A stretch of 64,000 bases of DNA from Candidatus Acetothermia bacterium (GTDB lineage: Bacteria; Bipolaricaulota; Bipolaricaulia; RBG-16-55-9; JANLFV01), in NCBI GenBank assembly GCA_024653345.1, contig JANLFV010000005.1, forward strand, positions 64,790-128,789, read 5' to 3'. The notes beneath the pieces were generated by a model. That model made no database searches, was not told where the DNA came from, and saw only the letters and a list, made by a program, of their open reading frames with translations. This document shows positions 41,970 to 49,466 of this stretch, one piece after another. The first letter of the stretch is position 1; each line of letters begins with the position of its first letter. Both the position numbers and the translations under genes were made by a program.

Positions 41970-43775
41970 CTAGTCTAGCACCCTCACCTGCTCCGGGACG
42001 CGGAGGATGATCTCCGGGCCGTTGTATTCCCCAAGCTCGCCAGTCACCTCGATGAGCTTCCGGTCGTAGTCCAGCTCTGGCCTGATCCCCCGCTCGAGGA
42101 AGTTCGGCTCGTCCCGCTTGAAGATCACCGCGGTGAAGTTCCTCTTGTAGTCCCCGGCGGAGTCGAGGTAGATGACCCTCCCGGAGTCGTAGGTGCTCAC
42201 GACATAGAACCGGACGGTCACGACCTTCCCGAGATAGCGCTTGAGGTCCCGCTCGGCCTCCTCCGCGCTCAAGGTCCCAGGGACCAGCTCGACCAGCTCG
42301 AGCTTCGGCCACTCCGGCTCGATACAAGCGGTAGCGGCGGCGCAGTCGTAGTCCTGGCAGTCGATGTAGCCGTTCCCGTTGTTGTCTGCATGGTCGTCGC
42401 AGTCGCACTCCCAGCTCGCCCCCGAGGCCGGACAGGCGGGGAGCCCGGCGGTGACCGCATACTCATTGGACCAATCGCTCACTTCTCCGCCGACGATGCT
42501 CCGGAGCCAGTAGTAGTAGGTCCTCCCCGGAAGGGCGGCCTCGTCGGCGAAATACCAGTGGTCGCCCGAGACCTGAAAGGTCTGCTCACATGGTCCGTAG
42601 GGGCTCGTGGCCCGGCAGATCTCATAGGAGTCGGGCTTCCTCTCTAGGTGTGGCCGCCACTCGACCCGGGCCGGGACATCCTGGGTGTTGTAGTGCTTGA
42701 GGGTCACTCGCGGCGGGCTCAAGGGATCGCGATCGTAGGCGAGGGCATCTTGATAGAGCCGCTCGAACTCGCCGGCGTAGCGCGCGGCCAGCTCGGGGCT
42801 GTGGATCACGACCAGGTCCTCATCGTTATGGTCCAGCCCGCTCGCGGTCCAGTTGGCTGAGCCGGTAATGACGATCTCTCGGTCGATGACGGCGAACTTG
42901 TGGTGGACCAGGCCGGGGAGGGCCTCGAGCAGGCCGGCCCCGAGGGCCAATAGCTCGTCCATCCTTGAGACGGCAAGGTTCTCGAACCCCCGGGAGTCGA
43001 AGACCGCCCGGACCTTCACTCCCCGCGCGAGGGCGGCCACCAAAGCCCAGTGGAGGGCCTCGTCGGTGTAGTAGAACATCGCCAGCTCGAGCTCCTCCCG
43101 GGCCTGGCCGATCAGCCGGAGCAAGGCCAGCCGCGGCCGGTCGCTCGGGCCGAAGTAGACCTCGACCGGGAGGCCCGCGACCTCGAACTCCTCGGGGGTG
43201 TCGTCCCGCTTGGCCGGGCCGAACCGCCCCGAGCGGAACATCTCCTCGAACTCCTGGATATAGGCCCGGGCGACCTCGCGGTCCCGGATCACTAGGTCAT
43301 TGTTGGCATCGTAGTAGAAGGAGCCCTCCGTCCAGTTGGCCGAGCCGGTCCAGACCAGCTCCTCATCGACGACCATGAACTTGTCGTGCATCAGGCGGTC
43401 ATTCCCGTCCAGCCTCACCTGAGCGCAGCTCAGGCCGCCGAGCTGGCCCTGGTATTCCTCAGCCTCGGTGAGGATGCGGAGCCTCACTCCGCGGGCGCAG
43501 GCCCCCTCGAGGGCCGCGATCACCTCGGGGTCGGTGACGGAGTAGACCGCGGCGTCGAGCTTCCTCTCGGCTCGGGCGAGCAGCTCGAGGAGCCTCCCCT
43601 TCAGCTCGCCGGCTTGGGCCTGGGGCCGGTCAAGCCGCGGGAGCCCGGCGAGCGGGTCGTTGAAGTAGGCGAGGAGCTGCTCCCCAAGCCCGGGTGTCGT
43701 CCGCTGGCAGGCCGCCCCAGCTAAGACGAGGAGGGCGAGGATCAGCGGCAAGAGCCAGCCGCGCCAGCCCTTCAT
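41970..43775 (-). CDS. phospholipase D-like lipoprotein with OB-fold C-terminus
   Basis: A 601-residue lipoprotein (lipobox LAGAAC near residue 23). Two HKD motifs with the GSANWT signature (LMHDKFMVVDEELVWTGSAN and VHHKFAVIDREIVITGSANW) form one bilobed PLD active site, so it is probably a nuclease or phosphodiesterase. A fibronectin-like region and an Asp/Cys-rich segment (ECDCDDHADNNGNGYIDCQD) follow. The last about 100 residues (KVVTVRFYVVSTYDSGRVIY, LIEVTGELGEYNGPEIILRV) resemble an OB-fold nucleic-acid-binding domain. The target may be extracellular DNA. Confidence 0.85.
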   Translation of the reverse strand: MKGWRGWLLPLILALLVLAGAACQRTTPGLGEQLLAYFNDPLAGLPRLDRPQAQAGELKGRLLELLARAERKLDAAVYSVTDPEVIAALEGACARGVRLRILTEAEEYQGQLGGLSCAQVRLDGNDRLMHDKFMVVDEELVWTGSANWTEGSFYYDANNDLVIRDREVARAYIQEFEEMFRSGRFGPAKRDDTPEEFEVAGLPVEVYFGPSDRPRLALLRLIGQAREELELAMFYYTDEALHWALVAALARGVKVRAVFDSRGFENLAVSRMDELLALGAGLLEALPGLVHHKFAVIDREIVITGSANWTASGLDHNDEDLVVIHSPELAARYAGEFERLYQDALAYDRDPLSPPRVTLKHYNTQDVPARVEWRPHLERKPDSYEICRATSPYGPCEQTFQVSGDHWYFADEAALPGRTYYYWLRSIVGGEVSDWSNEYAVTAGLPACPASGASWECDCDDHADNNGNGYIDCQDYDCAAATACIEPEWPKLELVELVPGTLSAEEAERDLKRYLGKVVTVRFYVVSTYDSGRVIYLDSAGDYKRNFTAVIFKRDEPNFLERGIRPELDYDRKLIEVTGELGEYNGPEIILRVPEQVRVLD

Positions 43776-43779
43776 CTCA

Positions 43780-44322
43780 TTAGCCCTTCTTCCACAGCCT
43801 CAGGACCGCCTGAGCCGCATTGAGGGCCGCGCGGTTGAGGGCCTCGAGGTCGGGCTCGCCCTCCCCCGGCGCGGTCACGAAGACCTGGTAGATCACGGGC
43901 CCGATCTGCCAGATCAGGCCCGCGGCGGCCGCGGCTCCCGGCCCCGAGGTATAGGCGAAGCCGGCCTGGCCGTCGATCTCGACCTCCTCCGCGCCGGGCC
44001 CGGTCGAGTCGAGCAGCACCTGCTCCGCGGCCTCGGCCTTCTTCCGGTCCTTGAACAGATAAGCGGTGATCCCCATCCGCTCGACCTTCCCCGCGAACTC
44101 CACCCCCGCGAGCGGGGCGAAGGAGACGAGCGAGGAATACCGCTCGCCGTCGAAGATCGGCTCGACATGGTCGAACCGGTTGACCAGCTCGAAGCCCGCG
44201 AGCTCGGCCGGCAGCAGCTCCTCCGGGGGCCGGACCGCGGGCCCGCCCACCAGCGCGACCACGAGGACCGCGGCCAGCACGGCCGCCCCGAGGACGACCG
44301 CCACGATGAGCCAGTTGTTCAT
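43780..44322 (-). CDS. membrane-anchored hypothetical protein
   Basis: A 180-residue protein with one N-terminal membrane helix (NWLIVAVVLGAAVLAAVLVV) and an extracytoplasmic domain that resembles DUF6599-like proteins (YSSLVSFAPLAGVEFAGKVE, KDRKKAEAAEQVLLDST). Function unknown. ATG 44322 has an AGGAGGTAG site. It lies 4 bases upstream of the PLD lipoprotein, so the pair is co-transcribed. Confidence 0.6.
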   Translation of the reverse strand: MNNWLIVAVVLGAAVLAAVLVVALVGGPAVRPPEELLPAELAGFELVNRFDHVEPIFDGERYSSLVSFAPLAGVEFAGKVERMGITAYLFKDRKKAEAAEQVLLDSTGPGAEEVEIDGQAGFAYTSGPGAAAAAGLIWQIGPVIYQVFVTAPGEGEPDLEALNRAALNAAQAVLRLWKKG

Positions 44323-44342
44323 CCCATCTACCTCCTCAATGA

Positions 44343-44371
44343 AGATTAACCCTGGCACCGGGGCGAGACAA
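44343..44371 (-). promoter_or_regulatory. promoter of the hypothetical-PLD operon
   Basis: Minus-strand TTGTCT (44366-44371), 17-base spacer, TAATCT (44343-44348). It is arranged back to back with the pfpI promoter. Confidence 0.4.
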
Positions 44372-44377
44372 GCTTAC

Positions 44378-44406
44378 TTGACCCCGAGCCCGCGGACTGC
44401 TAGGCT
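44378..44406 (+). promoter_or_regulatory. promoter of the PfpI-family gene
   Basis: TTGACC (44378-44383), 17-base spacer, TAGGCT (44401-44406), about 24 bases before the ATG. Confidence 0.5.
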
Positions 44407-44429
44407 CGGCACCGGAGGCTAGACCGGAG

Positions 44430-44927
44430 ATGAAACTTAAGGGGAAGCGGGTCGCGCTCCTGGTGGCCGATCTCTATCAAGAGCTGGAGTTCTGGTATCC
44501 CTACTACCGGCTGAGGGAGGAGGGGGCCGAGGTGGTCCCCGTCGGGCCCGAGGCCACGACTTACAAGAGCAAGCTCGGCTACCCCGCGGAGGCGAAGCGG
44601 GCGGCCAAGGAAGTCAAGGCCGAGGAGTTCGAGGCCGTCGTGATCCCTGGCGGCTATGCCCCTGATTTGATGCGCCGCTCGCCGGAGATGATCCGGCTGG
44701 TCCGCGAGGCCTACGAGAAGGGGAGGGTCGTGGCCGCGATCTGCCACGCTGGCTGGCTGCTCGCCTCCGCCGGGATCATGAACTTCTCCTCCATCAAGGA
44801 CGACCTGATCCACGCCGGGGCGGAGTGGGTCGATCAGGAGGTCGTCCGTGATGGGAACATCATCACCTCGCGGTTTCCTGATGACCTTCCTGCCTTTTGC
44901 CGGGCGATCATCGCCGCTTTGGGTTAG
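44430..44927 (+). CDS. DJ-1/PfpI family protein
   Basis: A 165-residue single-domain protein: KRVALLVADLYQELEFWYPY, acid residue region, VVIPGGYAPDLMRR, nucleophile cysteine with histidine in VAAICHAGWLLASAGI, and the C-terminal DGNIITSRFPDDLPAF. Members are described as intracellular proteases or protein/nucleotide deglycases. Activity here is not predictable beyond a reactive Cys at a nucleophile elbow. Monocistronic. Confidence 0.87.
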   Translation: MKLKGKRVALLVADLYQELEFWYPYYRLREEGAEVVPVGPEATTYKSKLGYPAEAKRAAKEVKAEEFEAVVIPGGYAPDLMRRSPEMIRLVREAYEKGRVVAAICHAGWLLASAGIMNFSSIKDDLIHAGAEWVDQEVVRDGNIITSRFPDDLPAFCRAIIAALG

Positions 44928-44953
44928 CGCTCTACCACACCTCTGGTAAAAGA

Positions 44954-45050
44954 CTTCCTCTCCCCAGTGGGAGGCGCGCCTACGAGGATTGAGGTGAGGG
45001 GCCACCCCCACAGCCCTCATCCCGGCCTTCCCCCTCGAGGGGGAAGAGGG
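44954..45050 (+). repeat. two dispersed palindromic repeat units
   Basis: Unit one (44954-44985) pairs CTCCCCAGTGGGAG. Unit two (45014-45050), CCCTCATCCCGGCCTTCCCC + CTCGAGGGGGAAGAGGG, is nearly identical to that at 25744-25781. The gap between pfpI and the alcohol dehydrogenase otherwise holds nothing recognisable. Confidence 0.6.
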
Positions 45051-45082
45051 TGCCGCGCCGGGCTCCCGAGCAGTTGAGGTTG

Positions 45083-46105
45083 TTAGGGGACGAGGACGAC
45101 CTTCCCGAAGACCTTCCGCTCCTCCAAGAGCCTTTGGGCCTCCGCGGCCTCCCGGAGGGGCATGACCCTGTGGATCACCGGCTTGAGCCTCCCGGCCCAG
45201 AGCAGCCTCAAGACCTCGTGCAGCTCCTTCGTCGAGGCCATCGTCGAGCCTATAATGCGGAGTTGGTTCCAGAAGATCAGCCGGATCTCGGTCTGGGGGT
45301 TCGGCCCGCTCGTGGCCCCGTAGGTCACGAGCCTCCCGTTCTTGGCCAGGCTCCCCAGGCTCTTGACCCAGGTCTCCGCGCCGATCGAGTCGAGCACGAC
45401 ATCGACGCCCCGCCTGTTCGTGAGCCGGCGGATTTCCTTATCGAACTCGACCTCTTTATAGTTGATTAAGAAGTCGGCCCCCAGGCGCTTCGCGCCCTCG
45501 AGCTTCTCCTCGCTCGAGGCGGTCACGAAGACCCGCGCTCCCACGAGCTTGGCGAGCTGGATCGCGGCCGTGGCCACCCCGCCCCCCGCGCCCAAGATCA
45601 AGACATCCTCGCCGGGGCGCAAGCCCGCTCGGGAGATGAGCGCCCGCCAGGCGGTCATGAAGACCAAGGGCGCGGCCGCGGCCTCCTCGAAGGGGACATG
45701 TTCCGGCAGCGGGATAACATTTTTAGCCGGGACCTTCACGAGCTCGGCGTAGCCCCCGTCGGTCTGCTCACCGAGGATCTTGTAATGGATGCAGAGGCTG
45801 TCCTCGCCCGCGAGGCAGTATTCGCACTTACCGCAGGAGAGATTGGGGTTGGCGATCACCCGCTGGCCCCGCTCGAGCCCCTGGACCCGCTCGCCCACCC
45901 TCTCGATGGTCCCGGCCACATCAGCCCCGGAGATGTGAGGGAGGTTCACCCCCGGGAGGCCGCGCCTCACCCAGATGTCCAGAAAATTCACGGAGGTGGC
46001 CCTCACCCGGATAAGGACCTCCTCCGGGCCGATCACGGGCTCGGGGACCTCCTCGTATCTCAGGACGCTAAGATCGCCGTGCTCATGGAAGACGACCGCC
46101 TTCAT
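45083..46105 (-). CDS. medium-chain alcohol dehydrogenase/quinone oxidoreductase family
   Basis: A 340-residue MDR protein. MKAVVFHEHGDLSVLRYEEV, the structural zinc lobe with four cysteines (CGKCEYCLAGEDSLC), the Rossmann motif LGAGGGVATAAIQLAKLVGA, and LLEERKVFGKVVL. The catalytic-zinc position shows HISGADVAGTIERVG rather than the usual GHE, so the class is uncertain between Zn-dependent ADH and quinone reductase. ATG 46105 has GAGGTG 6 bases upstream and is preferred over GTG 46114. Confidence 0.83.
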   Translation of the reverse strand: MKAVVFHEHGDLSVLRYEEVPEPVIGPEEVLIRVRATSVNFLDIWVRRGLPGVNLPHISGADVAGTIERVGERVQGLERGQRVIANPNLSCGKCEYCLAGEDSLCIHYKILGEQTDGGYAELVKVPAKNVIPLPEHVPFEEAAAAPLVFMTAWRALISRAGLRPGEDVLILGAGGGVATAAIQLAKLVGARVFVTASSEEKLEGAKRLGADFLINYKEVEFDKEIRRLTNRRGVDVVLDSIGAETWVKSLGSLAKNGRLVTYGATSGPNPQTEIRLIFWNQLRIIGSTMASTKELHEVLRLLWAGRLKPVIHRVMPLREAAEAQRLLEERKVFGKVVLVP

Positions 46106-46133
46106 CGGGATCACCTCATAGTCTCGCTGGCCG

Positions 46134-46163
46134 ATGATAGGCCGGCTCGAGCTCGAAGATCAA
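46134..46163 (-). promoter_or_regulatory. promoter of the MDR dehydrogenase
   Basis: Minus-strand TTGATC (46158-46163), 18-base spacer, TATCAT (46134-46139). Confidence 0.45.
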
Positions 46164-46203
46164 ATGGCCTGACCGGCCGATTGGCCTATCGCCACATGGG
46201 TTG

Positions 46204-46212
46204 TGCTATAAT
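46204..46212 (+). promoter_or_regulatory. extended -10 promoter (TGCTATAAT)
   Basis: TG-C-TATAAT lies about 68 bases upstream of the protease-FGE gene. No clear -35 box. Confidence 0.5.
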
Positions 46213-46279
46213 CTGGCTGGCCGAAAGCTCAAGGTGATCTGGTGCTCGAGCCAGGAGCAAGAAGAGGAGGGAGGAAACT

Positions 46280-47830
46280 ATGAAACGGGGAGAGGCCAAC
46301 TTCAAGCGAGTGTCATCGTCCATCCTGCGTAGAGCGCTGCTCGGAGCCCTCTTGGCCGCGCTCATCGTCGGCTCCGCGGCGACGGTCGTGCTCACGCAGA
46401 CTGACATCTCCGCGATCGTCGAGCGGGTCCGGCCCGCGGTCGTGGAGATCGTGACCAACAAGGGCCAAGAGAGCGGGTTCATCATCACCGCGGACGGGGC
46501 GGTGCTGACCGCCTACCATGTGGTCAAGGGGGCGACCAGCATCAGGGTCCTCTTGCCGAGCGGCTCGAGCTACAGCGCCTGGGTGGAGAAATATGATGAG
46601 ACCTACACCAGCGGCGGCAGTGATGTGGCCCTGCTCCGGATCAGCGCGAGCGGCCTCCCCACGGTGAGCTTGGGAGATTCCGATACGGTCAAGATCGGGC
46701 AATCCATCATCGTCATGGGCTATCCCCTGGACATGGGGTTCAGCGTCACCAGGGGGATTATCAGCAGCCTAGTCGACTTCGGCGGGGGCCGGAAGGTCTT
46801 TGTGATCGACGCAGCCGTGAACCCCGGCAACAGCGGCGGGCTGCTCTTGAACGACCAGGGCCAGGTGATCGGGATCGTCTTCGGCAAGGCCAATGTCCCC
46901 GGGATCACGGTCGAGGGGATCAACTTCGCCACGCCCATAAACACCGCGCGGAGGGAGTTGGGGCTGAGCATGCCCGCGCCGGAGCAGCCGCCGACTACCC
47001 CGAGACCGGCAGGAATGGTGCTCATCCCCGCAGGGAGCTTCCAGATGGGGGACAGGTTCAGCGAGGGCGACTCCGACGAGCGGCCGGTGCACACGGTCTA
47101 TGTGAGCGCGTTCTATATGGACAAATACGAGGTGACCAAGGCCCTGTGGGACGAGGTGGCGCGCTGGGCTGCAGCTCATGGATACGACATCATGCCCGAG
47201 TGCGGCTCTGGGAAGGGGCCGGACCATCCGGTCTACGATGTCACCTGGTATGAGGTAGTGAAGTGGCTCAATGCCCGGAGCGAGAAGGAGGGGTTGACGG
47301 CCTGCTACTACACGGACAGCACGCAGCGGATGGTCTACCGGACGGGGAACCTGAACCTGTCGAATGATGCCGTGAAGTGGAGCGGGTGTGGTTATCGGCT
47401 GCCGACGGAGGCGGAGTGGGAGAAGGCGGCGCGCGGGGGCTGCGAGGGCCATCGCTTCCCCTGGCGCGATACGGACACGATCCAGCACAGCCGGGCGAAC
47501 TACTACAGCAGCTCCGACTACAGCTATGACACGAGCCCGACGCGGGGTTATCACCCCAGCTACGCCACGGGTGATTACCCGTATACCAGTCCGGTGGGGA
47601 GCTTTGCGGCAAACGGGTATGGGCTCTACGACATCGCGGGGAACGTGTGGGAGTGGGTCTGGGACCGGTATGACCGAAGCTACTACTCATCCTCGCCCGG
47701 GACTGATCCTCGGGGTCCTAATGGAGGCTCGTCCCGCGTGGTACGCGGCGGCAGTTGGGGCTACGATGCGCCCGCTGCCGGGTTGCGTATCGCGGCCACA
47801 GCACGCCCGGCGGCAGCGGCCACTTCATAG
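46280..47830 (+). CDS. DegP-type serine protease fused to FGE/lectin-fold variable domain (DGR-type target)
   Basis: 516 residues. An N-terminal membrane/signal segment (about residues 18-40) is followed by a trypsin-like S1C domain (about 42-235) with triad His in TAYHVVKG, Asp in SDVALLRIS and Ser in NPGNSGGLLL; no PDZ is seen. A linker leads to a formylglycine-generating-enzyme/C-type-lectin-fold domain (about 247-516: MVLIPAGSFQMGD, RLPTEAEWEKAARGG, YGLYDIAGNVWEWVWD, VVRGGSW). The C-terminus enters a hypervariable cassette. One base missing there shifts the frame and ends the protein early, before GFRAVRPAGQ, which is intact in the next frame. GGAGGGAGG precedes the ATG. Confidence 0.82.
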   Translation: MKRGEANFKRVSSSILRRALLGALLAALIVGSAATVVLTQTDISAIVERVRPAVVEIVTNKGQESGFIITADGAVLTAYHVVKGATSIRVLLPSGSSYSAWVEKYDETYTSGGSDVALLRISASGLPTVSLGDSDTVKIGQSIIVMGYPLDMGFSVTRGIISSLVDFGGGRKVFVIDAAVNPGNSGGLLLNDQGQVIGIVFGKANVPGITVEGINFATPINTARRELGLSMPAPEQPPTTPRPAGMVLIPAGSFQMGDRFSEGDSDERPVHTVYVSAFYMDKYEVTKALWDEVARWAAAHGYDIMPECGSGKGPDHPVYDVTWYEVVKWLNARSEKEGLTACYYTDSTQRMVYRTGNLNLSNDAVKWSGCGYRLPTEAEWEKAARGGCEGHRFPWRDTDTIQHSRANYYSSSDYSYDTSPTRGYHPSYATGDYPYTSPVGSFAANGYGLYDIAGNVWEWVWDRYDRSYYSSSPGTDPRGPNGGSSRVVRGGSWGYDAPAAGLRIAATARPAAAATS

Positions 47831-47871
47831 GCTTCCGGGCTGTGCGGCCTGCAGGTCAGTGAGGTGAGCTG
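47742..47871 (+). other. variable region 1 (VR1) with flanking conserved ends, DGR-type
   Basis: Identical 17-nt 5' flank (47742-47758, TACGCGGCGGCAGTTGG), hypervariable core (47759-47829), and a 42-nt 3' flank (47830-47871, beginning GGCTTCCGGGCTGTGCGG) identical to VR2. With one base restored the core reads SWGYDAPACRVAYRGHSTPG and then GSGHFIGFR, aligned to SWFIIASYCQVATRGGGAPG in VR2. The fixed residues are A, C, VA, RG and PG; the rest vary. Confidence 0.75.
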
Positions 47872-47892
47872 GAGTGAGGCGGAGCGGCTGGT

Positions 47893-47948
47893 TTCAGGTC
47901 GAGCAAGCGGAGCGGTCCCGTCCCGGAGGGCGGGATGCGAGACCTGAA
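47893..47948 (+). other. post-VR1 nested hairpin
   Basis: The outer stem TTCAGGTC / GACCTGAA (47893-47900 with 47941-47948) encloses the inner hairpin TCCCG-CCC GGA GGG-CGGGA (47916-47935, one bulged T). The same structure follows VR2 with a compensated base pair. The position 3' of the variable region matches hairpins at known DGR target sites. Confidence 0.6.
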
Positions 47949-47989
47949 GCGGTCGCGGAGCCGGCTGTTGGATCGTGAGCAAAGCGCCG

Positions 47990-48040
47990 CTCCCCCTCCC
48001 ATCGGATGGGAGAGGGAAGCCCACAGGGCCGGGTGAGGGC
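47990..48040 (+). repeat. dispersed palindromic repeat copy
   Basis: CTCCCCCTCCCATCGGATGG + GAGAGGG followed by GGGCCGGGTGAGGGC. The remaining gap to 48194 also has a GGCAGGTGTGCCTGCC stretch (48057 onward) that recurs as GGGCAGGTGTGCTTGCC at 48859. Confidence 0.5.
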
Positions 48041-48194
48041 CGCCGGGGCTGGCCGTCGGGCAGGTGTGCCTGCCATGACGGCAGGACACGCCCCAACGAG
48101 ATTGCGGCCTTTGATCGGCAGTGAAGGATGCAGAGCGCTCGTCCATCCCTTATAATGATTGTGCCGTCTCTAGGATCAACGGAAGGAGTAAGTG

Positions 48195-48392
48195 ATGGCA
48201 CGTCAAGCAAGTAAAACAGTCACATCCGAAGAGTCTCCTGCTGAGGTCGAGCGCAAGCTGAAAGCCCTCAAGGAAGTAGCCGGGTTGCTGAGCGACTTGT
48301 CTCCCGAGGGAATGAGGGCGTTCTTGGAAGCCGCCAAACGCAGGCCACTCTTCGAGGATGGGCCTTCCGAGAAATGCCAGACTACCTCTTAG
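48195..48392 (+). CDS. putative antitoxin upstream of a PIN toxin
   Basis: A 65-residue soluble, charged, helical protein (PAEVERKLKALKEVAGLLSD, LSPEGMRAFLEAAKRRPLF). No DNA-binding motif is obvious. Its 3' end overlaps the VapC start by 19 bases, the standard antitoxin-toxin order. GGAAGGAG precedes ATG 48195, and TATAAT at 48151-48156 is a possible -10 box. Confidence 0.65.
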   Translation: MARQASKTVTSEESPAEVERKLKALKEVAGLLSDLSPEGMRAFLEAAKRRPLFEDGPSEKCQTTS

Positions 48393-48778
48393 ATACGAAC
48401 ATTCTCATCGAGATCTTAAGAAACAGCCCCACCGTTCTGGCACATATGAGAGCGGCCATCACTGCCGGACGTGATGTGCAGATCAACGCCCTCAGCTATT
48501 ACGAGACCCGACGCGGCCTGCTTAACACTCTTAGAGCCGATAAGCTCCGCAAGTTCGACGCCTTTTGCCGGGTATTCGGGATCGTCCATCTCGATCAAGC
48601 AGCGCTGGATCGAGCCAGCGAAATCTACGCTGATTTGGAGAAGAAGGGCGAACTGATCGAGGATGCTGACATTCTCATCGCCGGGATGGCACTGGTCAAC
48701 CACGCTGTGCTGGTGACCGATGACATAAGCCATTTCAAGCGCGTGGTTGGCTTGGCGCTCGAAAACTGGATGAAATAG
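48374..48778 (+). CDS. vapC: VapC-type PIN-domain ribonuclease toxin
   Basis: A 134-residue PIN domain: first acidic cluster YLLDTNILIEILR, second acid in NALSYYETRRGL, and the C-terminal acids in LIEDADILIAGMA and LVTDDISHF. It is a predicted endoribonuclease acting on tRNA, rRNA or mRNA. Paired with the small upstream ORF. Confidence 0.88.
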   Translation: MPDYLLDTNILIEILRNSPTVLAHMRAAITAGRDVQINALSYYETRRGLLNTLRADKLRKFDAFCRVFGIVHLDQAALDRASEIYADLEKKGELIEDADILIAGMALVNHAVLVTDDISHFKRVVGLALENWMK

Positions 48779-48901
48779 GAATCGCTCTCGCCTCAAGTAG
48801 TCAGGATCGCACGGTCAATCCCGGCGATCACCCCTGGAACCGGCCTGGGGTGCGCGATGGGCAGGTGTGCTTGCCGTAAACGGGCAAGGCCTTGATATCC
48901 C

Positions 48902-48930
48902 TTGCCCCACTTTACTTCATCAACTATAAT
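48902..48930 (+). promoter_or_regulatory. promoter of the RelBE-like pair
   Basis: TTGCCC (48902-48907), 17-base spacer, TATAAT (48925-48930), about 36 bases before the antitoxin ATG. Confidence 0.6.
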
Positions 48931-48966
48931 GCTCAACGGACGATCCGACACAAGGTGAGGATGGCG

Positions 48967-49176
48967 ATGCTGAAGATCAAGAAGCGCTACGTCGTCAATG
49001 AGCGCAACGAGCCCGTGGCCGTGCAGCTTGATCTGGAAACCTTCGCCAAGATCGAGCGCCTGCTGGAAGACTATGCCCTGGGGCAAAGCATAAGAGCAGT
49101 CAAAGACGAACGCTCCCTGGATTTGAGAGAGGCCCAGCGGCGCTATGCGCGCCTGAAGAAAACCGGCAATGAATGA
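48967..49176 (+). CDS. RelB/Phd-type antitoxin
   Basis: A 69-residue protein, MLKIKKRYVVNERNEPVAVQ followed by LDLETFAKIERLLEDYALGQ and an Arg/Glu-rich C-terminal helix. It matches Phd/YefM- or RelB-like antitoxins that begin with a short beta-strand DNA-binding unit. AAGGTGAGG is 6 bases before ATG 48967, while the upstream ATG 48961 touches that site. Its stop overlaps the toxin start (ATGA). Confidence 0.75.
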   Translation: MLKIKKRYVVNERNEPVAVQLDLETFAKIERLLEDYALGQSIRAVKDERSLDLREAQRRYARLKKTGNE

Positions 49177-49451
49177 ACTGGCAAGTTGTCTATAAGCCCA
49201 CCTTCCTTAGGGAGTTGGCACGACTCCCAGCGGAGGTGCGCGCACGGGTTGAGACCTTTGCTTTTGAGGTGATGCCCAGGACAACCAATCCCTATGCTCT
49301 GTCAGGCGTCGAGAAGCTCAAAGGGTATCGGGAATATTACAAAGTGCGTTTCGGAGACTATCGTATTGGCCTCAGGTTCGACAAGAAAGCCAAGACAATC
49401 GAATTCTGCAGAGTCTTACATCGCCGTGATCTGTATCGTTACTTCCCTTGA
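49173..49451 (+). CDS. RelE/ParE-family toxin
   Basis: A 92-residue RelE-fold protein: WQVVYKPTFLRELARLPAEV, RTTNPYALSGVEKLKGYREY, the core YKVRFGDYRIGLRFD, and the C-terminal VLHRRDLYRYFP. RelE members cut mRNA on the ribosome and ParE members poison gyrase; the C-terminal HRRDLYR favours RelE. Translationally coupled to the antitoxin. Confidence 0.87.
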   Translation: MNWQVVYKPTFLRELARLPAEVRARVETFAFEVMPRTTNPYALSGVEKLKGYREYYKVRFGDYRIGLRFDKKAKTIEFCRVLHRRDLYRYFP

Positions 49452-49457
49452 TATAAT
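49449..49457 (+). promoter_or_regulatory. extended -10 promoter of mnmA (TGATATAAT)
   Basis: The box ends 9 bases before ATG 49467 and sits on the last codon and stop of the RelE-like gene. The mRNA would be essentially leaderless. Confidence 0.55.
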
Positions 49458-49466
49458 CTCGCTGTG

